Origin: Novosphingobium sp.
GTDB lineage: Bacteria > Pseudomonadota > Alphaproteobacteria > Sphingomonadales > Sphingomonadaceae
DNA: 11,559 bases
Direction of reading: 5' to 3'
Assembly (NCBI GenBank): GCA_009885425.1
Contig: VFKS01000536.1
Location: forward strand, 1-11,559
Below the pieces are notes generated by a model. The model was not told where the DNA came from. It worked only from the letters and a program-made list of their open reading frames with translations, and did no database searches. The position numbers were made by a program, and so were the translations under genes. Of the stretch, positions 1 to 7,120 are shown piece by piece (within the stretch, counting starts at the first letter, position 1; each line of letters begins with the position of its first letter).

Positions 1-1009
1 CCTCGGCATTGACCACGCGGTTGATCCGCCAGTTGGCATAGCGCACCAGCTTCATCTCGCGGCGGCTGTCGGGCAGGACATAGGCCACTTCGCGCAGCAG
101 GCATTCGGTTGGGCTGATCGGCAGCCACTGCATGAAATCGATCTGATCGGCATAGATATCAAACGCCATGTTCGGCCACAGCTTATAATAGAGCCAGCGG
201 CCGTGGGCTGCTTCAGGCAGGTGATCGACGCGCGGCAGGTGCGTGCGATAGAACCGCTCCCAGAAGTTCTGCTTTTCGTTCTTGACCACATCGCCAAAGA
301 GCCGGTCGGCCCAGCCATGCGCCTCGATCCGGTAGCTTTTGCCGACCAGCCGGTTCAAGCCATCGTGCGCCACCGGAATGTGCAGGTTGTCGGAATAGTT
401 ATCGCCGACGTTCTTCCAATTCACATCGCGCAGCCGGTGCCGGACCGCGCCCATCGGCTGCATATCCTCAAAACGGTATTGCGAAACCTCGCCCTCAAAC
501 GGGGCCATCATTTCGGTCACCGAGGGGAACCCGGCTGGCGCAAGGTTTACGAAAACAAAGCCGTGCCAGATCTCCAGCGCGACCGGCACCAGCCCGTTTT
601 CTTCGAGTTTCAGCGACGGGTATTCGCGCCTGTTCGGCACCCCGGTCAACCGTCCGTCATTGTCATAGGTCCAGGCGTGATAAGGACAGACCAGCTTTTT
701 GACGCAGCCGCCCGGCCCTTCGACCAGCCGCATCGCGCGGTGGCGGCAGACGTTGGTGAAGGCACGCACCGCGCCGTCATCGCCCCGGATCACGACCACG
801 CTTTCGCCGCAATATTCGATTGTACGGTAGTCGCCGGAATTGGGCAGTTCGCCCACGTGGCAAACGATCTGCCAGCTCGGGCGGATCACCCGCTCCATTT
901 CCAGATCGAAGAATTCACGGTCGTGATAGATCCAGCCGGGCAGGCTGAAATCGGCGTCAGGATCGATGTCCGCGCTGTCAATCTCGGCAAAGGCATGGTC
1001 GAGCTTCAT
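1..1009 (-). CDS. Rieske non-haem iron oxygenase, alpha (catalytic) subunit, C-terminus cut off by window edge
   Basis: The reading frame runs on the minus strand from ATG at 1009 to the left edge (336 codons, no stop). The N-terminal Rieske [2Fe-2S] domain shows Cys88-x-His90 (VCRHRAM) and Cys108-x2-His111 (CPYHAW). The catalytic domain has the mononuclear iron motif D-x2-H-x4-H as Asp207, His210 and His215, with NWKN just before it. The third iron ligand, normally near the C-terminus, lies outside the window; the family is usually about 400-450 residues, so roughly 70-110 are missing. A good ribosome site (AAGGA at 1020-1016, 6-nt spacing) supports the start. Such enzymes use O2 and electrons from a reductase to hydroxylate aromatic rings or N-demethylate betaines. 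The bridging residue is Asp; carnitine oxygenase CntA has Glu here, so a CntA assignment is disfavoured. The divergent BetI-like regulator hints at a quaternary amine substrate, but the substrate is unresolved. Confidence 0.9.
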   Translation of the reverse strand, partial: MKLDHAFAEIDSADIDPDADFSLPGWIYHDREFFDLEMERVIRPSWQIVCHVGELPNSGDYRTIEYCGESVVVIRGDDGAVRAFTNVCRHRAMRLVEGPGGCVKKLVCPYHAWTYDNDGRLTGVPNRREYPSLKLEENGLVPVALEIWHGFVFVNLAPAGFPSVTEMMAPFEGEVSQYRFEDMQPMGAVRHRLRDVNWKNVGDNYSDNLHIPVAHDGLNRLVGKSYRIEAHGWADRLFGDVVKNEKQNFWERFYRTHLPRVDHLPEAAHGRWLYYKLWPNMAFDIYADQIDFMQWLPISPTECLLREVAYVLPDSRREMKLVRYANWRINRVVNAE

Positions 1010-1015
1010 CACGAA

Positions 1016-1020
1016 TCCTT
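1016..1020 (-). promoter_or_regulatory. Ribosome binding site of the Rieske oxygenase gene
   Basis: On the minus strand AAGGA lies 6 nt upstream of the ATG at 1009. This supports that start and contrasts with the absence of any such site before the divergent regulator. Confidence 0.7.
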
Positions 1021-1047
1021 GTGTCGCTTGCTGAACGATCGTATAAC
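1019..1047 (+). promoter_or_regulatory. Candidate sigma-70 promoter of the TetR-family regulator
   Basis: TTGTGT (1019-1024) and TATAAC (1042-1047) are separated by 17 nt. The -10 matches the consensus at five of six positions; the -35 only in its TTG. Transcription would start about 7 nt downstream, essentially at the ATG at 1055, and no Shine-Dalgarno sequence precedes that ATG, so a leaderless mRNA is implied. This is inference from consensus matching only. Confidence 0.45.
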
Positions 1048-1049
1048 AA
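1028..1049. promoter_or_regulatory. Imperfect palindrome, probable operator of the TetR-family regulator
   Basis: This 22-bp sequence has outer arms TTG...CAA and the perfect 8-bp core ACGATCGT; 16 of 22 positions obey dyad symmetry about 1038/1039. It sits in the 45-bp gap between the divergent regulator and oxygenase genes and covers the candidate -10 elements of both. TetR-family dimers typically bind such palindromes next to their own gene, so autoregulation plus control of the oxygenase is the simplest reading. Confidence 0.6.
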
Positions 1050-1066
1050 GCGCGATGACATCGCAA
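1038..1066 (-). promoter_or_regulatory. Candidate promoter of the Rieske oxygenase gene
   Basis: Read on the minus strand, TTGCGA (1066-1061) and TACGAT (1043-1038) are 17 nt apart. Both are partial consensus matches. The -10 lies inside the palindrome at 1028-1049, so a repressor bound there would block it. The -35 would lie inside the first codons of the divergent regulator. Alternative -10 registers such as TTATAC at 1046-1041 are possible. Confidence 0.35.
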
Positions 1067-1660
1067 CCCGCCTTTCGCCGCGTCGAACCTGACGCGCGCC
1101 GCGCCAGCCTGATCGAGGCTTGCGCGCGGGTGCTGGCGCGTGAAGGCGCGGCCGGGGCCAGCGTGCGCGCGATTGCTCTGGAGGCAGGGGTTTCGCCGGG
1201 CCTAGTCGGTCACCATTTTGGCGGTGTCGACGCCCTGATCGCGGCGACCTATGCCCAGGTCGAAGCGCAAGTCAGCGCAGCACTGGACGCGGCAGTGGCG
1301 GCGGCCGGGCCTGATCCGCGCGCCCGGCTCAACGCCTATGTCAGCGCCAGCCTGCTCCCGCCGATCGCCGACAACGCACTGCTTTCAACCTGGATCGCGT
1401 TCTGGAGCCTCGTCCGCGCCCGGCCCGAAATCGCCCGGCTGCACGACGAGCAATACGGCCGGTTCCGCGCCGGACTTGAGGCGTTGCTGGCCGAAGCGGG
1501 CGTGCCGAGCCCGGCGCTGCGCCGCACGGCAATAGCCGCAACCGCGCTGGTCGACGGGCTGTGGCTCGAACTTTGCCTTTCCCCGCACACCTTTGCCGAA
1601 GGCGAAGCGGCGCAGATCGCCCGCGAAGGGCTCGCCGGGCTTACTTCGACAGGTCGGTGA
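1055..1660 (+). CDS. BetI-like TetR-family transcriptional regulator
   Basis: A 201-residue protein, the usual size for TetR regulators. The N-terminal helix-turn-helix spans roughly residues 16-62, with the recognition part around AGVSPGLVGHHFGG (44-57). The C-terminal ligand-binding half has the layout of the choline-sulfate/betaine regulator BetI: WIAFW at 113-117, a following R-rich helix, and ALVDGLWLELCLS at 164-176, close to BetI's own WLAFW and ALIDGLWL as I recall them. The frame stays open far upstream because it lies opposite the oxygenase gene; ATG 1055 was chosen because homology starts there and it clears the oxygenase start. It has no visible Shine-Dalgarno site. The gene is divergent from the Rieske oxygenase and probably represses it and itself through the palindrome at 1028-1049. 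The effector is unknown. No betA, betB or transport gene is visible, so it should not be named betI. Confidence 0.88.
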   Translation: MTSQPAFRRVEPDARRASLIEACARVLAREGAAGASVRAIALEAGVSPGLVGHHFGGVDALIAATYAQVEAQVSAALDAAVAAAGPDPRARLNAYVSASLLPPIADNALLSTWIAFWSLVRARPEIARLHDEQYGRFRAGLEALLAEAGVPSPALRRTAIAATALVDGLWLELCLSPHTFAEGEAAQIAREGLAGLTSTGR

Positions 1661-3065
1661 AAATGATCAGAAAGTAATTGATCCCCGGCTTGATGTTCGA
1701 CAGCCGGACCCGTTCGTTGAGCCCGTGCGAGAAGTCTTCGGAATCCTTGCTGAAGGTCGGACTGGCGGCATAGCTGGGCACGCCAAGCGCGCGGTACCAC
1801 ATCGAATCGGTCGCGCCCGACGACTGCCCCGGGATGATCGCCACCCCCGGATAGGTCTGTCCGATCGCCTTGCCAACCGCGCCGACAAAGTCAGCCCGCA
1901 TCGGTGAAGCCGGGCTTTCGGTCGAATCTTCACCCGTCACATCGGTGATCTTGACCACGTCATTGCCGGCCACGCCAGCCAGCTCATTGCGGATCTCCTC
2001 GCGGCTGTGGCCGGGGAATATCCGGCAGTTCACATTGGCGGTTACGCGCTGTGGCAGCGCGTTCTGGGCATGACCACCTTGGATCATCGTGACCACGCAA
2101 GTGGTGCCGACTTTGCCAACTGTCGAAGGATTGGCGCGCAGCACCGCCAGCGCCGCTTCGTCGCCGGGATTGGCTGCAAAAGCGCGCATTGCGGCGGCCA
2201 GCTTGGGGTCAGTTTCAAACTGCGCGGCCTTTTCAAAATAGGCCTTGGTCAGCGGGCTGAGTTCGGCCTTGAACCGGTAGGCGCCGATCTTGCTGAGCGC
2301 GCCGGACAGCTGGACAATCGCATTTTCAGGGCGCGGGGCCGAGCTGTGGCCGCCGGGATTGGTAACTTCGAGCTGGTAGTCGACATAGGTCTTTTCCGCG
2401 CCCTGCCAGGTCCAGTAGAGCGGGCGGCCGGTCGCTTCGTCCAGCGTCCCGCCGCCGCCATCGATGTTGATCACCAGTTCGGCGTTCTTGAGCCGCTGGG
2501 CGATGATCTTGCCGGTCTTCATCGTGGTTTCTTCGTCGCCAGAGAACTGGAGAATGATTGTCCGCTTGGGCTTGTAGCCAGACCGGCGCAGTTCGATCAG
2601 GCTGGCGGTGGCCATCGCCGCGTCGAACTTCATGTCGCTGGCGCCCCGGCCATAGAGGATCCCGTCCTCAACCACCGGGGTGAACGGATCGCGGGTCCAG
2701 TCCTTGGGATCAGCCTCAACCACGTCCATGTGGCCCGAAATGACCAGCGGCTTCAGGCTGGGGTCACTGCCCGGCCAGGTCGCGATCAGATAGGCGGTAT
2801 CGTCTACCGGGGTGATCTCGACCGCAGAATCGCTCCATCCGCCTGCGACCAGTGCACCCTTGACCAAGCCCAGCGCCTTGCCGGTTTCATTGCCGGAGCC
2901 GCGCACCGAACGCAGCGCGATCAGCTGCTTGGCCAGATCGAGCGTCTGCGCTTCGGCCTGCGGATGGCCCACCAGCTTGGGTGGTTTGGCAGGGCGGGCG
3001 CCCGATTGCGGCGCGGCCAGCGCAGCGGCAAAACCAAGGGCAAGGGCAAGTGGGGCGCGGCGCAT
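1641..3065 (-). CDS. Exported M20-family zinc metallopeptidase (carboxypeptidase-like)
   Basis: A 474-residue protein starting at ATG 3065, preceded by GGAG with 9-nt spacing. It begins with a signal peptide (MRR, then a hydrophobic stretch to about residue 23, with an ARPA cleavage region), so it probably acts in the periplasm. M20 metal ligands are all visible: His112 and Asp114 in SGHMDVV, the bridging Asp144 in GASDMK, Glu178-Glu179 in SGDEET (base and ligand), Asp202 in NIDGGG and His447 in DFSHG. The lid/dimerisation domain is inserted in the middle, marked by NPGGHSSAP (236-244). Family members hydrolyse C-terminal or dipeptide bonds, or acylated amino acids; the substrate cannot be read from the sequence. 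The gene converges on the TetR regulator and overlaps its 3' end by 20 bp. A start at 3125 would bury the signal peptide behind 20 extra residues and is less likely. Confidence 0.9.
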   Translation of the reverse strand: MRRAPLALALGFAAALAAPQSGARPAKPPKLVGHPQAEAQTLDLAKQLIALRSVRGSGNETGKALGLVKGALVAGGWSDSAVEITPVDDTAYLIATWPGSDPSLKPLVISGHMDVVEADPKDWTRDPFTPVVEDGILYGRGASDMKFDAAMATASLIELRRSGYKPKRTIILQFSGDEETTMKTGKIIAQRLKNAELVINIDGGGGTLDEATGRPLYWTWQGAEKTYVDYQLEVTNPGGHSSAPRPENAIVQLSGALSKIGAYRFKAELSPLTKAYFEKAAQFETDPKLAAAMRAFAANPGDEAALAVLRANPSTVGKVGTTCVVTMIQGGHAQNALPQRVTANVNCRIFPGHSREEIRNELAGVAGNDVVKITDVTGEDSTESPASPMRADFVGAVGKAIGQTYPGVAIIPGQSSGATDSMWYRALGVPSYAASPTFSKDSEDFSHGLNERVRLSNIKPGINYFLIIFTDLSK

Positions 3066-3210
3066 CGGGCGAATCTCCAGATTGGGGCTAGGCTGGGGAA
3101 TGACCCAATCCACCGCCCACGGCAATCGCGCGACACCATGAATATCAAATAATTAACTCAATAACCCTATCAGACGAAACGGTTGGACGCCGAAATGGCG
3201 CGGGGGGTCG
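3066..3210. promoter_or_regulatory. Divergent intergenic region with AT-rich island
   Basis: This 145-bp gap separates the M20 peptidase (minus) from the GGDEF/EAL gene (plus) and must hold both promoters. Positions about 3139-3170 are strikingly AT-rich (TGAATATCAAATAATTAACT and onward) in an otherwise GC-rich window. I could not place convincing -35/-10 pairs in either direction. Confidence 0.5.
3075..3078 (-). promoter_or_regulatory. Ribosome binding site deciding the M20 peptidase start
   Basis: GGAG on the minus strand lies 9 nt before the ATG at 3065. Together with the signal peptide that begins there, it favours this start over the in-frame ATG at 3125. Confidence 0.6.
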
Positions 3211-5586
3211 ATGGTTAGCAAGCAGGCAGGTCTACGTGCTGCCATACCGACAGAATTGCGCGAATGGGTCGATAATCGGCTTATCTCGGCACACATCCGG
3301 ATCGTCCGCATCATGGTGCTGGGCGGGCTGATGAACGCTGCCGTAATCGTCCTGGGGCTGTGGGGCGATCAGAGCGCCAACATCCATCTCATTTTCTTTG
3401 CCGCTTCGATGATCGCTGCTGGGCTGCACCGGCTGTGGCTGGCCGAAGGGATTGAGCGCGGTCGCCGCCGGCGCCGTCCGGGCAAGATTATGACGGCATT
3501 CTGGCTCAATTCGCTATGGCTCGGCCTTAATCTGGGCGTTCTGCTTGGCTATTGGTTCCCGCATGTGTCAGCCGGAGACCAATTGCTGCTGGCAATCAGC
3601 GGCGTCGCCCAGATCGCTTCGGCGGCCTATACCGTCCGCACGCTGGTTCGTTCGGCCACGGTCTATATTCTTGCCCAGACGATCGGGCTGACAATCGGGC
3701 TAGCGCAATTGGGCGGGTTTGACGCGTTTGGGGCAATTGCCGTGCTGCTGACTGCCAGCGGCCTGCTGATCCGGATGACGTTCACCGCCCGCGATATGTT
3801 CGTCACCCGGATCCTGTCCGACCGCGAGCTGGCCGAATCGACCCGCACGGTCAAATTGCTGCTCAACGAATATGAAGAAAACGGTTCTGACTGGCTGTTC
3901 GAACTCGACGACAAAGACCGGTTGACCAACGTTTCCACCCGCTTCGCTGCCATCGCTGGCGAGACCACCACCGCTCTGGACGGTCGCGCGTTTACAGCGC
4001 TGTTTGCCCCTGATCTGGCGCGCGATGAACTGGCCAAGGCCTTGGCCGAAAGGCGCCCGATGCGCGAAATGGTGCTGGCGCTCGATTCGATTGGCAGCGG
4101 CGAACAGCGCTGGTGGTCGATCAGCGGACGCGCCTCGCACGGCGGCGGCAAGACCGCCTATCGCGGGGTCATTTCCGATATCTCGGTCCGCCGCCAGGCT
4201 GAGGACCGGGCCCAGCACATGGCTCACTTCGATACCCTGACCGGACTGCCCAACCGCGCGCTGTTCGATCAGGAATTGTCGGCGCTGATGGCAAACCGGG
4301 CCGAGGATGAACAGGTCGCGCTGATGCTGCTCGATCTCGATCATTTCAAAGCGATCAACGATGTCCATGGTCACCCGATCGGCGATGCTCTGCTACGCAC
4401 CATGGGTGAGCGGATTGTCACTTTGGTTTGCGAAAGCGGGCTTGGCGGGCAGCAGCCTTTGATTGCGCGGCTGGGTGGTGACGAATTTGCTATCGCGGTT
4501 AGCGGGGCAGCGTCGTGCGACCATTCGATCCGGTTGGCCGAACTGTTATTGGTGGCGGTGAACGAGCCGGTTCACATCGAAGGCCACGAATTGCACTCCG
4601 GCGTATCAATCGGGATCGCGCTGTCGCCATTCCACGCCGATCAGCGCGCCCAGTTGACCTCTTATGCCGATATCGCGCTCAACGCCGTCAAGGAAACCGG
4701 GCGCGGCAAGTGGGAAATGTTCGAACCCGGGATGGATGCCCAGCTGCACGAACGCCACACTCTGGCGCGCGATCTGCGCCATGCGGTGGGCCGCGGCGAG
4801 CTGCGCCTGTTTGTCCAGCCGCTGGTCGATATCGCCAGCGAGACGATGACCGGATACGAAGCGCTGTTGCGCTGGCAGCACCCGACCCGCGGACTGGTGC
4901 CGCCCGACACCTTCATCCCGATCGCTGAGGAAACCGGGCTGATCGTGCCGATCGGCGAATGGGTGATCCGCACCGCGTTGGCCGAAGCGGCGCAATGGAA
5001 GAATGGCGAAACCATCGCGATCAACCTCTCACCGGTGCAGGTTGAAAACCCTGCCCTGCTGGCAGTGGTTGTCAACGCATTGGCCGAAAGCGGGATCGAT
5101 CCGGCCCGGGTCGAATTCGAGATTACCGAAGGCGTACTGCTGAGCAATTCGGCAGCCAACCTTGAAGTCCTGCAGCGACTGCAATCGCTTGGCGTCAAGA
5201 TCGCGCTGGATGATTTCGGGACCGGCTATGCCTCGCTCAATTATCTGCTGACCTTCCCGTTCGACAAGATCAAGATCGACCGCAGCTTCATTGCCCAGCT
5301 CTCCACCCGCGAGGAATCGCGGGCCATCGTCGGCGCCGTCATTGCCCTCGCCAACCAGCTGGGGATGTGCACTTTGGCCGAAGGCGTGGAAGAGCGCGAA
5401 CAGTTCGATCAACTGCGCGAAGACGGCTGCCGGATGGTTCAAGGCTGGCTGTTCGGCAAGGCCCTGCCGAGCGAGGAATATCACCCTCGCGAAACCGTCC
5501 CGATCAGTCGTGGCCGTCCCGCGAGCCTTTCCGATGCCCGCTCGCGCCGCTCCTTACAGACGTATTCACGCGCCGTCGGCAGCTAA
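3211..5586 (+). CDS. Membrane-bound PAS-GGDEF-EAL cyclic-di-GMP turnover protein
   Basis: A 791-residue protein. About six membrane segments lie at roughly 33-51, 56-78, 94-116, 123-143, 148-167 and 170-188. The Arg-rich loop at 82-92 and the basic stretch 142-148 suggest a cytosolic N-terminus and C-terminus. A PAS-like domain follows (about 220-330), ending in RGVISDISVRRQAE. The diguanylate cyclase domain (about 331-505) has DLDHFKAIND (375-384) and an intact GGDEF at 422-426; no RxxD inhibitory site is present in the expected upstream position (413-416 reads GQQP). The phosphodiesterase domain (about 515-760) has EAL at 550-552, Asn605, EITE (637-640), DDFGTGYASL (667-676), Lys688 and AEGVEE (723-728), so both activities could be functional. 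The start has only a G-run (3202-3207) as a possible ribosome site, but no other in-frame start exists after the stop at 3154. It lies 94 bp upstream of zwf; joint transcription is possible but unproven. Confidence 0.92.
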   Translation: MVSKQAGLRAAIPTELREWVDNRLISAHIRIVRIMVLGGLMNAAVIVLGLWGDQSANIHLIFFAASMIAAGLHRLWLAEGIERGRRRRRPGKIMTAFWLNSLWLGLNLGVLLGYWFPHVSAGDQLLLAISGVAQIASAAYTVRTLVRSATVYILAQTIGLTIGLAQLGGFDAFGAIAVLLTASGLLIRMTFTARDMFVTRILSDRELAESTRTVKLLLNEYEENGSDWLFELDDKDRLTNVSTRFAAIAGETTTALDGRAFTALFAPDLARDELAKALAERRPMREMVLALDSIGSGEQRWWSISGRASHGGGKTAYRGVISDISVRRQAEDRAQHMAHFDTLTGLPNRALFDQELSALMANRAEDEQVALMLLDLDHFKAINDVHGHPIGDALLRTMGERIVTLVCESGLGGQQPLIARLGGDEFAIAVSGAASCDHSIRLAELLLVAVNEPVHIEGHELHSGVSIGIALSPFHADQRAQLTSYADIALNAVKETGRGKWEMFEPGMDAQLHERHTLARDLRHAVGRGELRLFVQPLVDIASETMTGYEALLRWQHPTRGLVPPDTFIPIAEETGLIVPIGEWVIRTALAEAAQWKNGETIAINLSPVQVENPALLAVVVNALAESGIDPARVEFEITEGVLLSNSAANLEVLQRLQSLGVKIALDDFGTGYASLNYLLTFPFDKIKIDRSFIAQLSTREESRAIVGAVIALANQLGMCTLAEGVEEREQFDQLREDGCRMVQGWLFGKALPSEEYHPRETVPISRGRPASLSDARSRRSLQTYSRAVGS

Positions 5587-5667
5587 ACCCGGCTCGCGCG
5601 CACTGGCGCCGCTGCCTTGCCACTGCTAACCCCGCCTCTGCCTCCTGCCGCTGTTCCGGCTGGGAGC

Positions 5668-5674
5668 GAGAGGA
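5668..5674 (+). promoter_or_regulatory. Ribosome binding site of zwf
   Basis: GAGAGGA with 6-nt spacing to the ATG at 5681. It is the one strong canonical site in the Entner-Doudoroff operon; the downstream genes start within overlaps. The rest of the 94-bp gap (5587-5680) is GC-rich, and I found no convincing promoter or hairpin terminator in it. Confidence 0.7.
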
Positions 5675-5680
5675 CTGGCC

Positions 5681-7120
5681 ATGAGTTTTACCGCGGACCG
5701 TCTGCTGTTGTTCGGCGCTACCGGCGATCTGGCGCAGCGCATGTTGCTACCATCGCTGTGCGCGCTCCATGCCGACAAGCTGGTGCCCGAAAAGCTGGAG
5801 ATTATCGGCACCGCCCGCCAGCCGCTCGACGATGCCGGTTTCCGCAATTTCGCGCGTGAGGCGCTTGAGAAATTCATGCCGGCCGATCGCCGCGGCGGCA
5901 TGGCGACTTTCCTCAACCGGCTCAGCTATCAGCCGCTCGATGCCACCGATACCGCAGGCTATGCCGCACTGGCAGCCAAGGTCGGCACGCCGCAGGATGG
6001 CCTGGCGATTTTCCTGTCGACCGCGCCCAGCCTGTTTGAACCGACCATCGCCGGGCTGACCGCCGGGGGCCTGGCTGGAGAGACCGTGCGGATCGGCCTT
6101 GAAAAGCCGCTCGGCACCAGCCTGTCCTCCAGCCGTGAGGTTAACGACGCGGTCGCGGGGGCATTCCCGGAGGACCGGACCTTCCGGATCGATCACTATC
6201 TGGGCAAGGAAACCGTCCAGAACCTGCTGGCGCTGCGCTTTGCCAACATCCTGTTCGAACCACTGTGGAACGCGGCGCATATCGATCATGTCCAGATCAC
6301 CGTATCAGAAACGGTCGGACTGGAAGGCCGGGTCGGCTTTTATGATGGCGCGGGCGCGCTGCGCGATATGGTCCAGAACCATATGCTGCAACTACTCGCC
6401 TTGGTCGCAATGGAACCGCCAGCCAATTTTGACGCCACCGCGATTCGCGATGAAAAGGTCAAAGTCTTGCGCACGCTGCGCCAGGTCGGCCCCGATGAAA
6501 CCGTCACAGGCCAGTACCGCGCGGGCGCCATCGCCGGGGCGCCGGTCCCCGGTTATGATGAGGAACTGGGCAAGGATTCCGAAACCGAGACTTTCGTCGC
6601 GATCAAGGCCCACCTTGATAACTGGCGGTGGAAGGGCGTGCCGTTCTACCTGCGCACCGGCAAACGTCTGCCCGAACGCAAGACCGAGATCGTGGTCCAG
6701 TTCCGCCCGGTCCCGCATTCAATCTTCGCCGGCAAAGGCGCGCAGAGCGCTCCGAACCGGCTGGTGATCGGGATCCAGCCGCAGGAAAACATCACCCTGT
6801 CGCTGATGGCCAAAGTGCCGGGACTTGACCGCGACGGGATCCGGCTGCGCGAAGTGCCGCTGGATATCGCGATGGCCGATGCCTTTGCCGGACCGATGAA
6901 GCGGATCGCCTATGAACGGCTACTGCTTGACCTGATCGAGGGCGACCAGACCCTGTTCGTGCGCCGTGATGAAGTGGAAGCGCAATGGGAATGGATCGAC
7001 GGCATTCGGGCGAGCTGGGCCGAGCATGGCCTGCGCCCGCGCAACTACACAGCCGGAAGCTGGGGGCCCAATTCGTCGATTGCGCTGACCGAACGCGATG
7101 GGGTGCACTGGTATGAGTAA
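5681..7120 (+). CDS. zwf: Glucose-6-phosphate 1-dehydrogenase
   Basis: A 479-residue cytosolic enzyme, normal family length, that oxidises glucose-6-phosphate to 6-phosphogluconolactone and feeds the Entner-Doudoroff route. The nucleotide-binding motif FGATGDL lies at 11-17, EKPLG at 141-145, and the catalytic signature RIDHYLGKE at 169-177 with Asp171-His172; the second active-site His is His234 in QNHMLQ. GTGKR-type sugar-site sequence appears as RTGKRLP (325-331). Where most family members have Lys in RKL after GDLA, this one has Met21 (QRMLLP), as I recall the working Zymomonas enzyme also does. It is the first gene of the cluster; its stop TAA overlaps the start of edd in ATGAGTAA. Coenzyme preference (NADP or NAD) cannot be read with certainty. 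Confidence 0.96.
   Translation: MSFTADRLLLFGATGDLAQRMLLPSLCALHADKLVPEKLEIIGTARQPLDDAGFRNFAREALEKFMPADRRGGMATFLNRLSYQPLDATDTAGYAALAAKVGTPQDGLAIFLSTAPSLFEPTIAGLTAGGLAGETVRIGLEKPLGTSLSSSREVNDAVAGAFPEDRTFRIDHYLGKETVQNLLALRFANILFEPLWNAAHIDHVQITVSETVGLEGRVGFYDGAGALRDMVQNHMLQLLALVAMEPPANFDATAIRDEKVKVLRTLRQVGPDETVTGQYRAGAIAGAPVPGYDEELGKDSETETFVAIKAHLDNWRWKGVPFYLRTGKRLPERKTEIVVQFRPVPHSIFAGKGAQSAPNRLVIGIQPQENITLSLMAKVPGLDRDGIRLREVPLDIAMADAFAGPMKRIAYERLLLDLIEGDQTLFVRRDEVEAQWEWIDGIRASWAEHGLRPRNYTAGSWGPNSSIALTERDGVHWYE

Noticed and set aside
203..1660. A 485-codon open frame on the plus strand that appears to fuse a long N-terminal region to the TetR regulator.
   Set aside because: The first 284 codons lie opposite the Rieske oxygenase gene and have no recognisable fold. 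Homology to TetR proteins starts after the ATG at 1055. The open frame is a GC-rich antisense shadow.
3066..3125. An N-terminal extension of the M20 peptidase using the ATG at 3125.
   Set aside because: It would put 20 residues before a clear signal peptide and lacks a good ribosome site, whereas GGAG precedes the ATG at 3065.
2007..3152. A 381-codon open frame on the plus strand.
   Set aside because: It is antisense to the M20 peptidase, whose catalytic motifs are complete. The plus-strand translation is rich in Arg, Gly and Ala without any domain pattern.
3700..5484. Several minus-strand open frames of 129-224 codons.
   Set aside because: They are shadows of the PAS-GGDEF-EAL gene, with low-complexity or meaningless translations.
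5587..5680. A possible terminator or promoter between the GGDEF/EAL gene and zwf.
   Set aside because: Only short GC stems (for example GCCG/CGGC) without a T-run, and a TTGCCA at 5617 with no matching -10, were found.
7098..7112. An upstream ATG for edd at 7098.
   Set aside because: It adds MGCTG only and lies deeper in zwf. The ATG at 7113 in ATGAGTAA gives a normal Edd N-terminus.
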